From NCBI RefSeq assembly GCF_008122205.1, contig NZ_PHNJ01000017.1, forward strand, positions 1 through 64,000: a DNA stretch of 64,000 nt, in the 5' to 3' direction. Position 1 is the first letter of the stretch. Every line of letters starts with the position of its first letter. Both the position numbers and the translations under genes were made by a program. This DNA is from Natronococcus pandeyae. Lineage in GTDB: Archaea; Halobacteriota; Halobacteria; Halobacteriales; Natrialbaceae. Below the pieces are notes generated by a model, which had not been told where the DNA came from, searched no databases, and saw nothing but the letters and a program-made list of their open reading frames with translations. Below are positions 18,001 through 25,344 of this stretch, piece after piece.

Positions 18001-18579
18001 ATGAACCCCGAGGACGCGAGATCCGAAGGATTCTCCGACGGAGATTACGTGTGGGTCGACGCCGATCCACAGGATCGTCCCTACCCCGAGTACGATCCGG
18101 ACGACGAGGAAGGCGAGTACACCCGCGCGATGATGCGGGTCCGATACCAGCCCGGTCTCCCCAGCGGCGTCACCCGAAGCTGGATGAACCTGAACCAGAC
18201 CTCCCACAAGAGCTACGAAGCGCAGGAGGAACGCGAGGACGGGATGGCCAAAGCCGAGGACACCGACTACGTGTCGCTGTACCGCAGCGGCGGCCACCAG
18301 TCGGCCACGACGTCGTTCTTCCGGCCGACCCGGCTGACGGACAACATGCCCCGGAAGGACATGGCCGGACAGAACATCGACCTCGGGTTCGGAGCCGACG
18401 TCCACTGTGCCAACGGCGCACCCAAGGAGGCGTTCGTCAAGATCGAGAAGGCCGAAGACGGCGGCACGGACGGCGAAGGAGAGTGGGAGCCCGTCGATAA
18501 GGGCATTCGACCGACCAACGAAGACGAAACGATGGACGAGTACCTGAGCGGCAACTTCGTGAGCACATCGGACGACTAA
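15061..18579 (+). CDS. narG: Type II molybdo-bisMGD oxidoreductase catalytic subunit (NarG-like)
   Basis: A 1172-residue DMSO-reductase-family catalytic subunit, most likely respiratory nitrate reductase on the outer face of the membrane. A twin-arginine motif (TRREL, R17-R18) precedes a hydrophobic stretch. The molybdenum ligand region NYSFHTDLPPGHP contains D287, marking the Asp-ligated type II group (nitrate, chlorate, selenate and related enzymes). The N-terminal Fe-S region has C80-x3-D84-x3-C88 and C128, so the second usual cysteine is Asp. The protein is longer than I recall for haloarchaeal NarG (about 980), so another oxyanion substrate remains possible. The beta-subunit gene follows after 15 bp. 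Confidence 0.82.
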   Translation: MSDSEASDSEAEFELTRRELGAAAAGLAGASGLGLLGYRRLTGSAEADDAMNPLEEYPNRDWEDHYRDVWEPDSSYMLTCTPNDTHNCYLEASVKNGQVTRLGPSMNYGEATDLDGNQATSRWDPRVCNKGLAMIERFYSERRVKAPMVREGFMEWYDEGFPRDEDGSMPEEYANRGEDDWIEVDHEEAYEIAAETFLEVAQQYSGQSGMDALLEQGYDEAVVEQTQGAGVRSMKFRGGMPLLGPIKLFGQYRNANSMALLDNYVRDTGEDDALGAVGLDNYSFHTDLPPGHPMVTGQQTVDFDLANVEYADHVILCGINYLTTKMADCHWLTEARLKGTKVTGIFTDYNATASKCDELVTVRPATDSALFLGAARILMEEELYDEEFVRKYTDLPMLVRLDEGEFLRASDVIEDHELGELEKTATVADESDRPGVDVTNIDEQFITEEMREAWGDFVVRDDETGQLEAVTREEVGDEFDVAATLEGTFEVELANGETVEVRPVFDLIQEHLIETWDTESTAEVTGTAPEAVENLAHDLADNQEETLILTGMGPNHYTNQDNKDRAAFLVASLTQNVGSFSGNIGSYAGNYRAAYFNGVWQYTQENPFDPELDPDEDAEVDGRFDMQSAHWYANLDEPLRVEGEYFQGDSHMHTPTKSVWLSGSNSFLGNAKGAYKIIEQMLRNGRMEAFFVNEWWWTMTCEYADIVFPADSWAEHNVHDITASVTNPFIVTMPETGIDRIYNTRNDAQHYKGVAEKLAEVTGDDRFEEYWQFIDEDEYKAKPYLQRILDHSNMAKGYDIEELLDDAEDGTPALIMSRTYPKYVGSRQIQEDEPWYTKTGRMEFFREEEEFAQAGENIPLHREPMDSTPYEPNVIVDDSDSPVIDPDTPEDLGWSDDGVGDTKARQVRNMIRTPAELLDTNHPLTELGEGYDYIYMTPKYRHGAHTFSNSLPNIAVWWGPYGDMERNDERMPFFGEGYVEMNPEDARSEGFSDGDYVWVDADPQDRPYPEYDPDDEEGEYTRAMMRVRYQPGLPSGVTRSWMNLNQTSHKSYEAQEEREDGMAKAEDTDYVSLYRSGGHQSATTSFFRPTRLTDNMPRKDMAGQNIDLGFGADVHCANGAPKEAFVKIEKAEDGGTDGEGEWEPVDKGIRPTNEDETMDEYLSGNFVSTSDD
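15064..15093 (+). repeat. 15 bp perfect tandem duplication at the narG-like 5' end
   Basis: AGTGACAGCGAGGCG occurs twice in direct succession right after the start codon, encoding a repeated Ser-Asp-Ser-Glu-Ala. It lengthens the n-region of the Tat signal in frame. It is probably a recent slippage product with no functional cost. Confidence 0.8.
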
Positions 18580-18594
18580 CGAGAGTGAATTACA

Positions 18595-19803
18595 ATGGCT
18601 GAAGTATACAACTGGCAGATCGGACGCGAGATGGAGTACCCCTACGGCGAGTCCCGACCGGAGAAACAGTGGGGGGCCGTCTTCGACATCAACAAGTGTA
18701 TCGCATGCCAGACATGTACGCTGTCGTGCAAGACGACCTGGACCCACGGCGAGGGCCAGGAGCACATGTTCTGGAACAACGTCGAGACCAAACCCTACGG
18801 CTCCCACCCCATCGGCTGGGACAAGGAGATCCTCGACCGACTCGGCGTCCAGGAGTGGGGGAAAGAAGACGGCGAGTACGTCTACCAGGGCGACACCATC
18901 TTCGAGGCCAACGACGTCGACTGGGACGAGATGGCGCCCGACGACGATCCGGAGAACATGCACGGGCAGGACATCGAGGGCTACCACCCCGACAGCGAGG
19001 ACTGGGCCCACCCCAACCTCGGCGAGGACGAGCCGGCAGGTGAGGACTTCGAAGCCGACACCCACATCCCGGAAGACGAAGAGACCCACCCGATGTGGTT
19101 CTTCTACCTGCCCCGGGTGTGCAACCACTGCACGTTCGCGGGCTGTGCCGGCGGCTGTCCGGTCCAGGCGGTCTACAAGCGCCAGGAGGACGGCATCGTT
19201 CTGATCGACGAGGAGAACTGCGAGGCGTTCCAGGAGTGCGTGCGAGCCTGTCCGTACGGCAAATCCGTCTTCAACCCGGAAGAGAACATCTCACAGAAGT
19301 GTGTGGGCTGCTACCCGAAGGTCGAGGAAGGGCTGGTCCCGCAGTGTTTCGAGAACTGCCTCGGGAAGATCCGCCAGCACGGCTGGGTCAACCCACCCGA
19401 AGAGGCCGACTCCTCGAACCCGATCGACTACCTGGTCCACGACGCCGAGGTCGCGCTCCCGCTGTACCCCCAGCTCGGCCTCGAGCCCAACGTCTACTAC
19501 ATCCCGCCGATCAACGTCCCCGACGACTACCTCGTACAGATGTTCGGTCCCCGGGTCACGGAGGCCAAAGAGACCTACCAGGCCGCCCGCCGCGGCGACG
19601 AGGAGTACCGCAAACTGCGCGGACTCCTCCACCTGATGGGGTCGACCGAGTGGCGCGTCGAGGAGTTCGAAGTGACCGAGGAGGAAGCGATCGGCTACGA
19701 CGAGGACGGGTCGACGGTCGCCCGCGTCCCGATGGAAGAACCGCAGTACGAACGCGAGCGCTTCGACGAAGAGAACGACGCCTACCGCCTCGACATCACG
19801 TAA
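18595..19803 (+). CDS. narH: Four-cluster Fe-S electron-transfer subunit (NarH-like)
   Basis: A 402-residue beta subunit that passes electrons from a membrane quinol or cytochrome partner to the molybdenum subunit. Four Cys groups are visible: C35-x2-C38-x2-C41-x3-C45; CNHCTFAGCAGGCP; CEAFQECVRACP; and KCVGCYP with CFENCLG. In the third group Phe replaces a cluster cysteine where E. coli NarH has Trp, which predicts a [3Fe-4S] cluster. There is no own signal peptide, so it is probably exported with the Tat-bearing alpha subunit. It is 2 bp upstream of the chaperone gene. Confidence 0.88.
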   Translation: MAEVYNWQIGREMEYPYGESRPEKQWGAVFDINKCIACQTCTLSCKTTWTHGEGQEHMFWNNVETKPYGSHPIGWDKEILDRLGVQEWGKEDGEYVYQGDTIFEANDVDWDEMAPDDDPENMHGQDIEGYHPDSEDWAHPNLGEDEPAGEDFEADTHIPEDEETHPMWFFYLPRVCNHCTFAGCAGGCPVQAVYKRQEDGIVLIDEENCEAFQECVRACPYGKSVFNPEENISQKCVGCYPKVEEGLVPQCFENCLGKIRQHGWVNPPEEADSSNPIDYLVHDAEVALPLYPQLGLEPNVYYIPPINVPDDYLVQMFGPRVTEAKETYQAARRGDEEYRKLRGLLHLMGSTEWRVEEFEVTEEEAIGYDEDGSTVARVPMEEPQYERERFDEENDAYRLDIT

Positions 19804-19805
19804 CC

Positions 19806-20594
19806 ATGACCGCAACCCAACACGTTCACCGCGCACGACTGTACAAGCTCGCCTCGCTGGCGTTCGACCGCCCGGACGAGGCCCTCGAGGAGGCGCTGCT
19901 CTCGGGAGCCTTCGACGAGCAACTGCTCGAGTCGGCCGCGGCACTCGGCAACGACGAACTCCACGAACACGCAGCGGCGGTCGTCGAGGAGAGTCCGACC
20001 GACTCGGACGCCATCGACGAACTCTACTCGAACTGGGCCGCTCTGTTCGGCTTCGAGGGGGGTGGCGATATCGACCAGTACCAGATCGAGTACAGTCCGG
20101 GGACGCTCGTCACGAGCACGGACGTGCTGGCGGACATCGCCGGCTTCTACAAAGCGTTCGATCTGTCGATGGACGAAGGTAACCACGAGCGCGTCGACCA
20201 CCTCTGTATCCAACTCGAGTTCGTCTCGCATCTGGCCCTGCAGACGGCCTATCTCGAGGAGAGCGGCGACGAAACCGGTGTCGAAGTCGTCACCAACGCC
20301 CAGGGTGACTTCCTCGAGGACCACCTCGGTCGCTGGACCGGTCGGTACCGAGAGACGATCGAGGATGAGACCGACGTCGCGTTCTATCAGGCACTCGCCG
20401 CGCTGGTCGATACGCTCGTCGACGACGACGTCGACCGGTTCGACGTCGAGCCCAAGGAGTTCAAGGAGACACCACCGTCGCCGCTCGAGGGGCTCCACGA
20501 CGATGACGGCGACTTCCGGTGTGGGACCTGTGGGTCGACGCCGTCCCCGTCGACCGGAGAGATGCCGATGGGTGATCGGGACGGACCCTACTGA
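19806..20594 (+). CDS. TorD/NarJ-family redox enzyme maturation chaperone
   Basis: A 262-residue, mostly helical, acidic protein. It has the TorD/NarJ fold pattern, with YKLASLAFDRPD at the start and the EYSPGTLVTSTDVLADIAGFY region near residue 95, then DHLCIQLEFVSHLA. Such chaperones bind the twin-arginine leader and hold the alpha subunit until the bis-MGD cofactor is in place. The C-terminal tail has a CGTC pair. The ATG at 19806 is 2 bp after the narH stop, so the three genes form one operon. Confidence 0.85.
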   Translation: MTATQHVHRARLYKLASLAFDRPDEALEEALLSGAFDEQLLESAAALGNDELHEHAAAVVEESPTDSDAIDELYSNWAALFGFEGGGDIDQYQIEYSPGTLVTSTDVLADIAGFYKAFDLSMDEGNHERVDHLCIQLEFVSHLALQTAYLEESGDETGVEVVTNAQGDFLEDHLGRWTGRYRETIEDETDVAFYQALAALVDTLVDDDVDRFDVEPKEFKETPPSPLEGLHDDDGDFRCGTCGSTPSPSTGEMPMGDRDGPY

Positions 20595-20898
20595 GCGCCC
20601 CTCACCCCTCCCAGCCCGGTCTGCCTCGAGGACGACCGGCCCGACGAACCGCTCGATCGTCGGATCGTCGAACGCGATCGATCGTCGACCGGACCCGTCG
20701 CTCGCCCGGCTCGTGGCCGGCGAATTCCCGACGCGCGGGACCGTCCATCGGCTGCGTTACTGGCACCAGTTCAACGACCGAATAGAGACAGTGGCGTACC
20801 GATGACCGAACTTCGCTACCGAAGAAATCGATGGTGCCCGCGACCTCGTTAGCGAGCAGTTCGCACCACACGCCCGACCACCGGCATACTCTCCAACA
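20595..20898. other. Intergenic region after the nar-like operon
   Basis: About 300 bp without a supported gene. It is GC-rich with several GATCG runs around 20650-20690. No clear TATA element, terminator or RNA structure could be picked out by eye. It separates the chaperone gene from the DUF2061-mobA-mobB group. Confidence 0.4.
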
Positions 20899-21159
20899 AT
20901 GACTGAACGACGTATGGTATCGACGACACTGACCGCGATCGTCTCCCGGTCCGCGATGCAGGCACACTCGCGAACGCTGGTGAAGACGCTCACCTACCGG
21001 GTGCTGATGCTGCTCGTCACGATCTCCGTGGCGTTTTTCGTCACCGGTAGCGCCGGGGACGCGATCAATATCGGCATCGCAGCGAACCTCCTGAAGACGG
21101 GAACGTACTACGGCTACGAACGGCTGTGGGCGCACGTCTCGTGGGGGGTGGAGGAGTAA
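20899..21159 (+). CDS. DUF2061 small membrane protein
   Basis: An 86-residue protein matching DUF2061: SRTLVKTLTYRVLM near residue 24, two hydrophobic segments (about 33-50 and 54-68), and the ending YYGYERLWAHVSWG. The function of the family is unknown, though it is widespread in bacteria and archaea. An alternative ATG lies six codons downstream. It is two bases upstream of mobA and on the same strand, so probably part of a short operon. Confidence 0.82.
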   Translation: MTERRMVSTTLTAIVSRSAMQAHSRTLVKTLTYRVLMLLVTISVAFFVTGSAGDAINIGIAANLLKTGTYYGYERLWAHVSWGVEE

Positions 21160-21161
21160 CG

Positions 21162-21785
21162 ATGACGACCGGAATCGTCCTCGCGGGCGGTCGATCTCGG
21201 CGGTTCGGCACGCAGGACAAACTCACGGCAACCGTCGACGGTCGCCCGCTGATCCACCACGCTGCGAGCGGGTTCCCGACGGCGGTCGACGACCTCGTCG
21301 TCGCCTGTCGGACCGAACAGATCCCGAGGCTCGAGAGCGCGCTCGACGGGATTTCCCGTCCGATCGCATTCGTCCCCGATCGCGTTCCGGACCGCGGCCC
21401 GCTCGGCGGGCTCGCGTCGGCGCTGGACGCGACCACCAGCCGCTGCTGCGTCGTCGTCGCGGGAGACATGCCGCTCGTGACGGACGACTTCCTCGAGGTG
21501 CTCTGCTCGAATCACGAAGACCACGAGACGGAGTGCACCGTTCCCGTCACGAACGAGGGGCGGCTGCAGCCGCTCTGTGCGGCGTATCGCCGACAGCCGG
21601 CGAGTGGGGCCGTCGAATCCGCTCTCGAGGCGGGTGAGCCGTCCGTCTCGGCGGTTCTCGAGCGGCTCGAGGTAGAGACGATCCGGATCCCGGTGGCGAC
21701 GGATCATCCGGAGCCGTTGACCAACGTCAACACCCCTGACGACCTTCGGCGAATCGCGGACCACGCGTCCGGTGAGAGCAAATGA
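21162..21785 (+). CDS. mobA: MobA-type molybdenum cofactor guanylyltransferase
   Basis: A 207-residue nucleotidyltransferase that joins GMP to molybdopterin to make MGD. The nucleotide-binding motif is LAGGRSRRFG with K20 (residues 7-20), followed by GPLGGLASAL and VVAGDMPLV near residue 98, all typical of MobA. Its stop overlaps the mobB ATG (ATGA). Placement beside a bis-MGD enzyme cluster makes cofactor supply for NarG the likely role. Confidence 0.87.
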   Translation: MTTGIVLAGGRSRRFGTQDKLTATVDGRPLIHHAASGFPTAVDDLVVACRTEQIPRLESALDGISRPIAFVPDRVPDRGPLGGLASALDATTSRCCVVVAGDMPLVTDDFLEVLCSNHEDHETECTVPVTNEGRLQPLCAAYRRQPASGAVESALEAGEPSVSAVLERLEVETIRIPVATDHPEPLTNVNTPDDLRRIADHASGESK

Positions 21786-22267
21786 ACGTCCTTGGAATCG
21801 TCGGGCACAGCGATTCCGGGAAGACGACGCTCCTCGAGCGGCTGATTCCCGCGTTCGGCGCCCACGGACGCGTCGCGACCGTCAAGTCGATCCACCACGA
21901 CATCGAGGTCGACACGCCCGGAACGGACACGCACCGACACGCGACCGCGGGAGCGGACACCGTCGTCGGAATAACGCCCTCACGAACGTTCGAGATTTCG
22001 CGCCAGGGGAAAGGAGACGACGAGTCGGCGGGAGAGCTCCCTGCACTCCGCCGCCAACTGCGGCGGTTCGAGCGCCGCGGCTACGACCTCGTGCTCGTCG
22101 AAGGATTCCGCCAGGCGCGATGCCCGAAGATCGTCGTCGGTGAGACCGTTCCCGACGGGACGGCGCCACAGATCATCGCCCACGTCGACGGGCCCGACGC
22201 GATCGATCCCGACGCGTTCGCCGCATCGTTCGGCGCGGCGGCGAAAACGGTCTCGTCCGCCGACTGA
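21782..22267 (+). CDS. mobB: MobB-type GTP-binding adapter of MGD synthesis
   Basis: A 161-residue P-loop protein with GHSDSGKTT (8-16), the VKSIHHD switch region and the Asp-rich HD..DTPGTDTHRH stretch typical of MobB. It assists MobA and the delivery of MGD to molybdoenzymes. It overlaps mobA by four bases. The end of the protein lacks the longer domain seen in some archaeal MobB fusions. Confidence 0.86.
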   Translation: MNVLGIVGHSDSGKTTLLERLIPAFGAHGRVATVKSIHHDIEVDTPGTDTHRHATAGADTVVGITPSRTFEISRQGKGDDESAGELPALRRQLRRFERRGYDLVLVEGFRQARCPKIVVGETVPDGTAPQIIAHVDGPDAIDPDAFAASFGAAAKTVSSAD

Positions 22268-22313
22268 TTCGGTTCGAACAATCTCGTTTCTGCGGATAAG
22301 ATGGTATCGGAGA

Positions 22314-22475
22314 CTACTGTGGCAGGTGAGACCGCTGCGACCGTGGCGCAAAGTCCGTCATCGAGACTGCCGAAGCGCAGACGGGACAGCCGTACGAAAG
22401 CACGGCGTCGCGTATCGCTTCGTCGACGTCGATCTGTTGGCTACACCCGGAACACGTGAACTGGAAGTGGGTCAT
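22314..22475 (-). CDS. Small zinc-ribbon protein (53 residues)
   Basis: This short frame encodes a 53-residue protein with two Cys pairs, CSGC at residues 8-11 and CPVC at 30-33, and an acidic helix between them. That spacing fits a single zinc ribbon like those of many tiny haloarchaeal proteins. It starts with MTHFQF and has a clean ATG and TAG. It lies on the opposite strand, convergent with mobB. The function is unknown; DNA, RNA or protein contacts are all possible. Confidence 0.65.
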   Translation of the reverse strand: MTHFQFTCSGCSQQIDVDEAIRDAVLSYGCPVCASAVSMTDFAPRSQRSHLPQ

Positions 22476-22801
22476 GGTACTGTCGGTGGCTGGTGGTTGG
22501 TCGGAGCAGGGAGCAGGGACGCCGCGGATCGGAACGGGTGGCGTCTCGCGCCTGCGCGGTACGTCTGCCGCTCGTTACGTCTAGATGGATTCGAGCGCCC
22601 GAAGGTCTACGGCCCCGATATCCGGGGAGAGTTATAGTCGGGGTGGAGCGCACTCGAGTCGCCGTCCAGTCGAACGGCGATCCACCCACCTCGCGGTCGG
22701 CCCTTCGTCTGGCACCGCGGCGGTCGATACGGCCGGAGTATATAAACTACCCAGTATATTTTGGGTCCTAATTGGTGCCCGTCGACGCCAAAGTACGGAG
22801 T
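22476..22801. promoter_or_regulatory. Intergenic region with TATA element for the winged-helix gene
   Basis: No gene is supported here. At the right end TATAAA is at 22741-22746 and a second AT-rich element (GTATATTTTG) at 22754-22763, in front of the regulator ATG at 22802. Two tandem elements suggest either alternative promoters or a regulated one. The left end must carry the promoter of the minus-strand zinc-ribbon gene. Confidence 0.5.
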
Positions 22802-23197
22802 ATGTCGAACACGTCTGTGACGCTGTCAGCCCGCGACGATTCCCCGACCGCTCGGCCGGCCCGATCCGACCGACAGACCGCCGATCCGCAAGCGATTCTC
22901 GCGGCGCTCGACGACGCCGACTGTCGGGACATCCTCGAGGAGACGGCGGACGAATCGTTGACCGCGTCCGAGCTCTCCGACCGGTGTGACGTTCCGCTGT
23001 CGACGCTGTACCGGAAGCTCGAGTTGCTAGCCGAGGCCGGACTCGTCGAGGAGCGGATCCAGATTCGGAAGAACGGGAAGCACACGAGCGAGTATCGGCA
23101 GGATTTCGACGACATCACCCTCTCCGTCACTGACGAGAGCCAGGTGGCCGTGAGCGTTTCACAGCTACAGACGGAGCGAACGATAGCCACCCGGTAA
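22802..23197 (+). CDS. Winged-helix transcriptional regulator
   Basis: A 131-residue protein. Residues about 25-105 are an ArsR-type winged helix with LTASELSDRCDVPLSTLYRKLELL as helix-turn-helix (turn near residue 70) and a wing before TSEYRQDF. The N-terminal 20 residues look disordered. ATG at 22802 is preferred over in-frame TTG/GTG at 22772/22775, given the two TATA elements. There is no Cys, so no metal site. It stands next to the molybdoenzyme and Mob genes and is the best candidate in the window for a regulator of the respiratory cluster, which is inference. Confidence 0.82.
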   Translation: MSNTSVTLSARDDSPTARPARSDRQTADPQAILAALDDADCRDILEETADESLTASELSDRCDVPLSTLYRKLELLAEAGLVEERIQIRKNGKHTSEYRQDFDDITLSVTDESQVAVSVSQLQTERTIATR

Positions 23198-23289
23198 GTC
23201 GAAACGAGCGCTGCAAGACAGCCCGGTCTCGTTCGGAATCGAGCCGCTCGAGAAGCGTAGCGTTTCTCCGCGTCGAGGTCGGGAGTCGT

Positions 23290-23630
23290 GGCGCAGTTTC
23301 GAGCCGCCTGAAACTGGAGGCCGCGCTTGGGGACATCACGTCTCTCGACGAGTTCGAGACGGACCTGGAGTACGAACCGTCGGCGAAGGGCCGAGAGGCG
23401 ATCACACTCCTCTCGGATCACCTCGACGAGATGGCCGAAGACAGCGTCCTCTGTACCCCGACGGTCGGCGCCTGTCCCAACCCCGTCGTCGAAGATCTCG
23501 CGGGAACGGTCGGGGTCGGCGACGTCGTCTCGGCTTCACGCTCGCCGTTGCTACCGGCCACGACGGTCAGCGATCGGTCGAACAGCGATTCGTTTTCGGC
23601 GACACATCCGTCATACGGAAACGATCCGGC
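23290..23630 (+). pseudogene. Remnant of an ADP-dependent glucokinase/phosphofructokinase family gene
   Basis: One frame reads through LKLEAALGDITSLDEFETD and ends in the catalytic C-terminal region NPVVEDLAGTVGVGDVVSA, whose GTVGxGD motif is diagnostic of the ADPGK family. Directly after it the family-like continuation FTLAVATGHDG is in another frame, so a frameshift lies near 23537. There is no start codon and the N-terminal two thirds are missing. It is therefore a decayed gene. It sits immediately upstream of gap, so a sugar kinase and GAPDH were once neighbours. The kinase substrate (glucose or fructose 6-phosphate) cannot be told. Confidence 0.65.
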
Positions 23631-23654
23631 TAGCCGACGGGTCCGGGCTAAGAA

Positions 23655-23660
23655 CTTTAT
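23655..23660 (+). promoter_or_regulatory. TATA element of gap
   Basis: CTTTAT lies 24-29 nt before the ATG at 23684, the distance expected for a leaderless haloarchaeal transcript. This also supports choosing 23684 over the in-frame ATG at 23663. Confidence 0.5.
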
Positions 23661-23683
23661 CAATGGCAGTGGCCCGCCTACCT

Positions 23684-24751
23684 ATGAGCCACCGAACACA
23701 CGACAGCACAGCAACGGATCCAGTTCGGATCGGCCTCAACGGCTTCGGACGGATTGGACGGAACGTCCTTCGAGCGTCCCTCGAAGACGACCACGTCGAA
23801 ATCGTCGCCATCAACGATGTGATGGACGACGACGACATGGCGTATCTGCTTCGGTACGACTCCGTCCACGGCCACCTTGAAGACGTCTCCCGCGACGGTG
23901 ACACTCTCGTCGTCGAGGGCCAGGAGATTCACCTCTACACCGAACGTGACCCCACGGCGCTGCCGTGGGACGAGTACGATGTCGACGTCGCCTTCGAGGC
24001 GACCGGCCTCTTTCGGACGCACGACGAGGCTAGCCAGCACCTCGAGGCCGGGGCCGACAAAGTGATCATCTCGGCGCCGCCGAAAGGCGAGAAACCGGTC
24101 CCGATGTTCGTCTATGGGGTCAATCACGAGACGTACGACGGTGCGGACGTCGTCTCAAACGCCTCCTGTACCACGAACTCGGTCGCGCCGGTCGCCCAGG
24201 TGCTCGACGAGGAGTTCGGCATCGAGACCGGCCTGCTGACGACCGTCCACGCCTACACGGGGAGCCAGAATTTGGTCGACGGGCCCAGCAGCAAGCGGCG
24301 ACGCGGCCGTGCCGCCGCCGCGAACATCGTTCCGACGACGACGGGTGCCGCGATCGCCACTACGGAAATTCTTCCCGAACTCGATGGGAAACTCGACGGG
24401 ATGGCAATGCGCGTCCCCGTCTTGAACGGTTCGATCACCGACCTCACCGTCGATCTCGAAGCCGACGTGACGAAAGACGACCTCGCCGATGCCGTCCGCG
24501 AGGCGGCCGACGGCGACCTTGCGGGAATCCTCGGCTACACCGACGAGGAAATTGTCTCCCAGGATATCGTCGGGTTGCCGTACTCCGCGTACGTCGACCT
24601 CGAGGGATCGATGGTGCTGGAGGACGGTCTCGTGAAGGTGCTGGTCTGGTACGACAACGAATACGGGTTCTCGGCGCAGATGTTATCGCTGGCGACGCAT
24701 GTCGCCGCCGAAACAGGGCTCATCGATGCCGAGACGTCGGCGGTTCGATAA
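23684..24751 (+). CDS. gap: Glyceraldehyde-3-phosphate dehydrogenase, bacterial (class I) type
   Basis: A 355-residue phosphorylating GAPDH. The NAD-binding start IGLNGFGRIGRNVLR is at about 16-30, the catalytic site is SNASCTTNSVAP with C162, and the ending VLVWYDNEYGFSAQML is typical. Haloarchaea use this bacterial-type enzyme for glycolytic oxidation and a different archaeal type for gluconeogenesis, so a catabolic role is likely. The N-terminal 14 residues are an extension with unhelpful composition. Its own TATA element lies just upstream. Confidence 0.93.
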   Translation: MSHRTHDSTATDPVRIGLNGFGRIGRNVLRASLEDDHVEIVAINDVMDDDDMAYLLRYDSVHGHLEDVSRDGDTLVVEGQEIHLYTERDPTALPWDEYDVDVAFEATGLFRTHDEASQHLEAGADKVIISAPPKGEKPVPMFVYGVNHETYDGADVVSNASCTTNSVAPVAQVLDEEFGIETGLLTTVHAYTGSQNLVDGPSSKRRRGRAAAANIVPTTTGAAIATTEILPELDGKLDGMAMRVPVLNGSITDLTVDLEADVTKDDLADAVREAADGDLAGILGYTDEEIVSQDIVGLPYSAYVDLEGSMVLEDGLVKVLVWYDNEYGFSAQMLSLATHVAAETGLIDAETSAVR

Positions 24752-25128
24752 CGGGACCGAAAACACGCCGGCGATCGAACTCGAGCGATACTGCCACGGC
24801 TGTCCGATCGCCGTCGCTCTATCCGGATTCATCGTTCTCGCGAATCGGTACGGCTACGGTCCGAGAGGAAGGTTCCAATCGGCCAATCGCTGGCTGTACT
24901 ACTAGTCATACCCTGGCCCCTTACAGTACGCCACCACACGTTGTTCTGCGTTCGAGAGTGGTCTACTATCCGCTCCCGAAGAGATGGCGGCGGAGCCGTT
25001 CGTCGAGAAGCGGTCCGAGTTCGTTATCGCTCCAGATAGGTGCATCCCACCGGTCGACCGCTCTCGCGTGGTGTATGTGGACAGTATTCATTCAATCTTT
25101 ATATTACCAGCCGGTGGCGCTTTCGTTG
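24752..25128 (+). promoter_or_regulatory. Intergenic region; TATA element for the HTH gene at its right end
   Basis: No gene is supported in this 377 bp. Near the right end TTTATAT at 25098-25104 is 25 nt before the ATG at 25129, giving a leaderless transcript for the two overlapping genes downstream. The rest shows nothing recognisable. Confidence 0.5.
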
Positions 25129-25344
25129 ATGGCTACAACTCAACAGCGACCAGCAGTGCCAGACGGGTTCGGATCACCACAGACGAAACTCGTCTACTTG
25201 GCCCTCCGTACGACAGAAGCGTCGACGGTGAGCGAACTCCAACAGTTGCTGGGGTTGTCGAAACTCACGCTCCTTCCGATACTCTCGTCGCTCGTCGAGA
25301 ACGATCTCGCTCGGCGTACGGAGGGAGGCTATGTCAGTCGATAA
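25129..25344 (+). CDS. Small MarR/TrmB-like helix-turn-helix protein
   Basis: A 71-residue protein consisting almost only of a winged-helix core: TKLVYLALRTTEASTVSEL, then LGLSKLTLLPILSSLVEN as recognition helix, and a short wing RRTEGGYV. It lacks any effector domain. The leaderless ATG is fixed by the TATA element at 25098. Its 3' end overlaps the next gene by 14 bp, so the two proteins are coupled and probably act together. The DNA target is unknown. Confidence 0.78.
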   Translation: MATTQQRPAVPDGFGSPQTKLVYLALRTTEASTVSELQQLLGLSKLTLLPILSSLVENDLARRTEGGYVSR

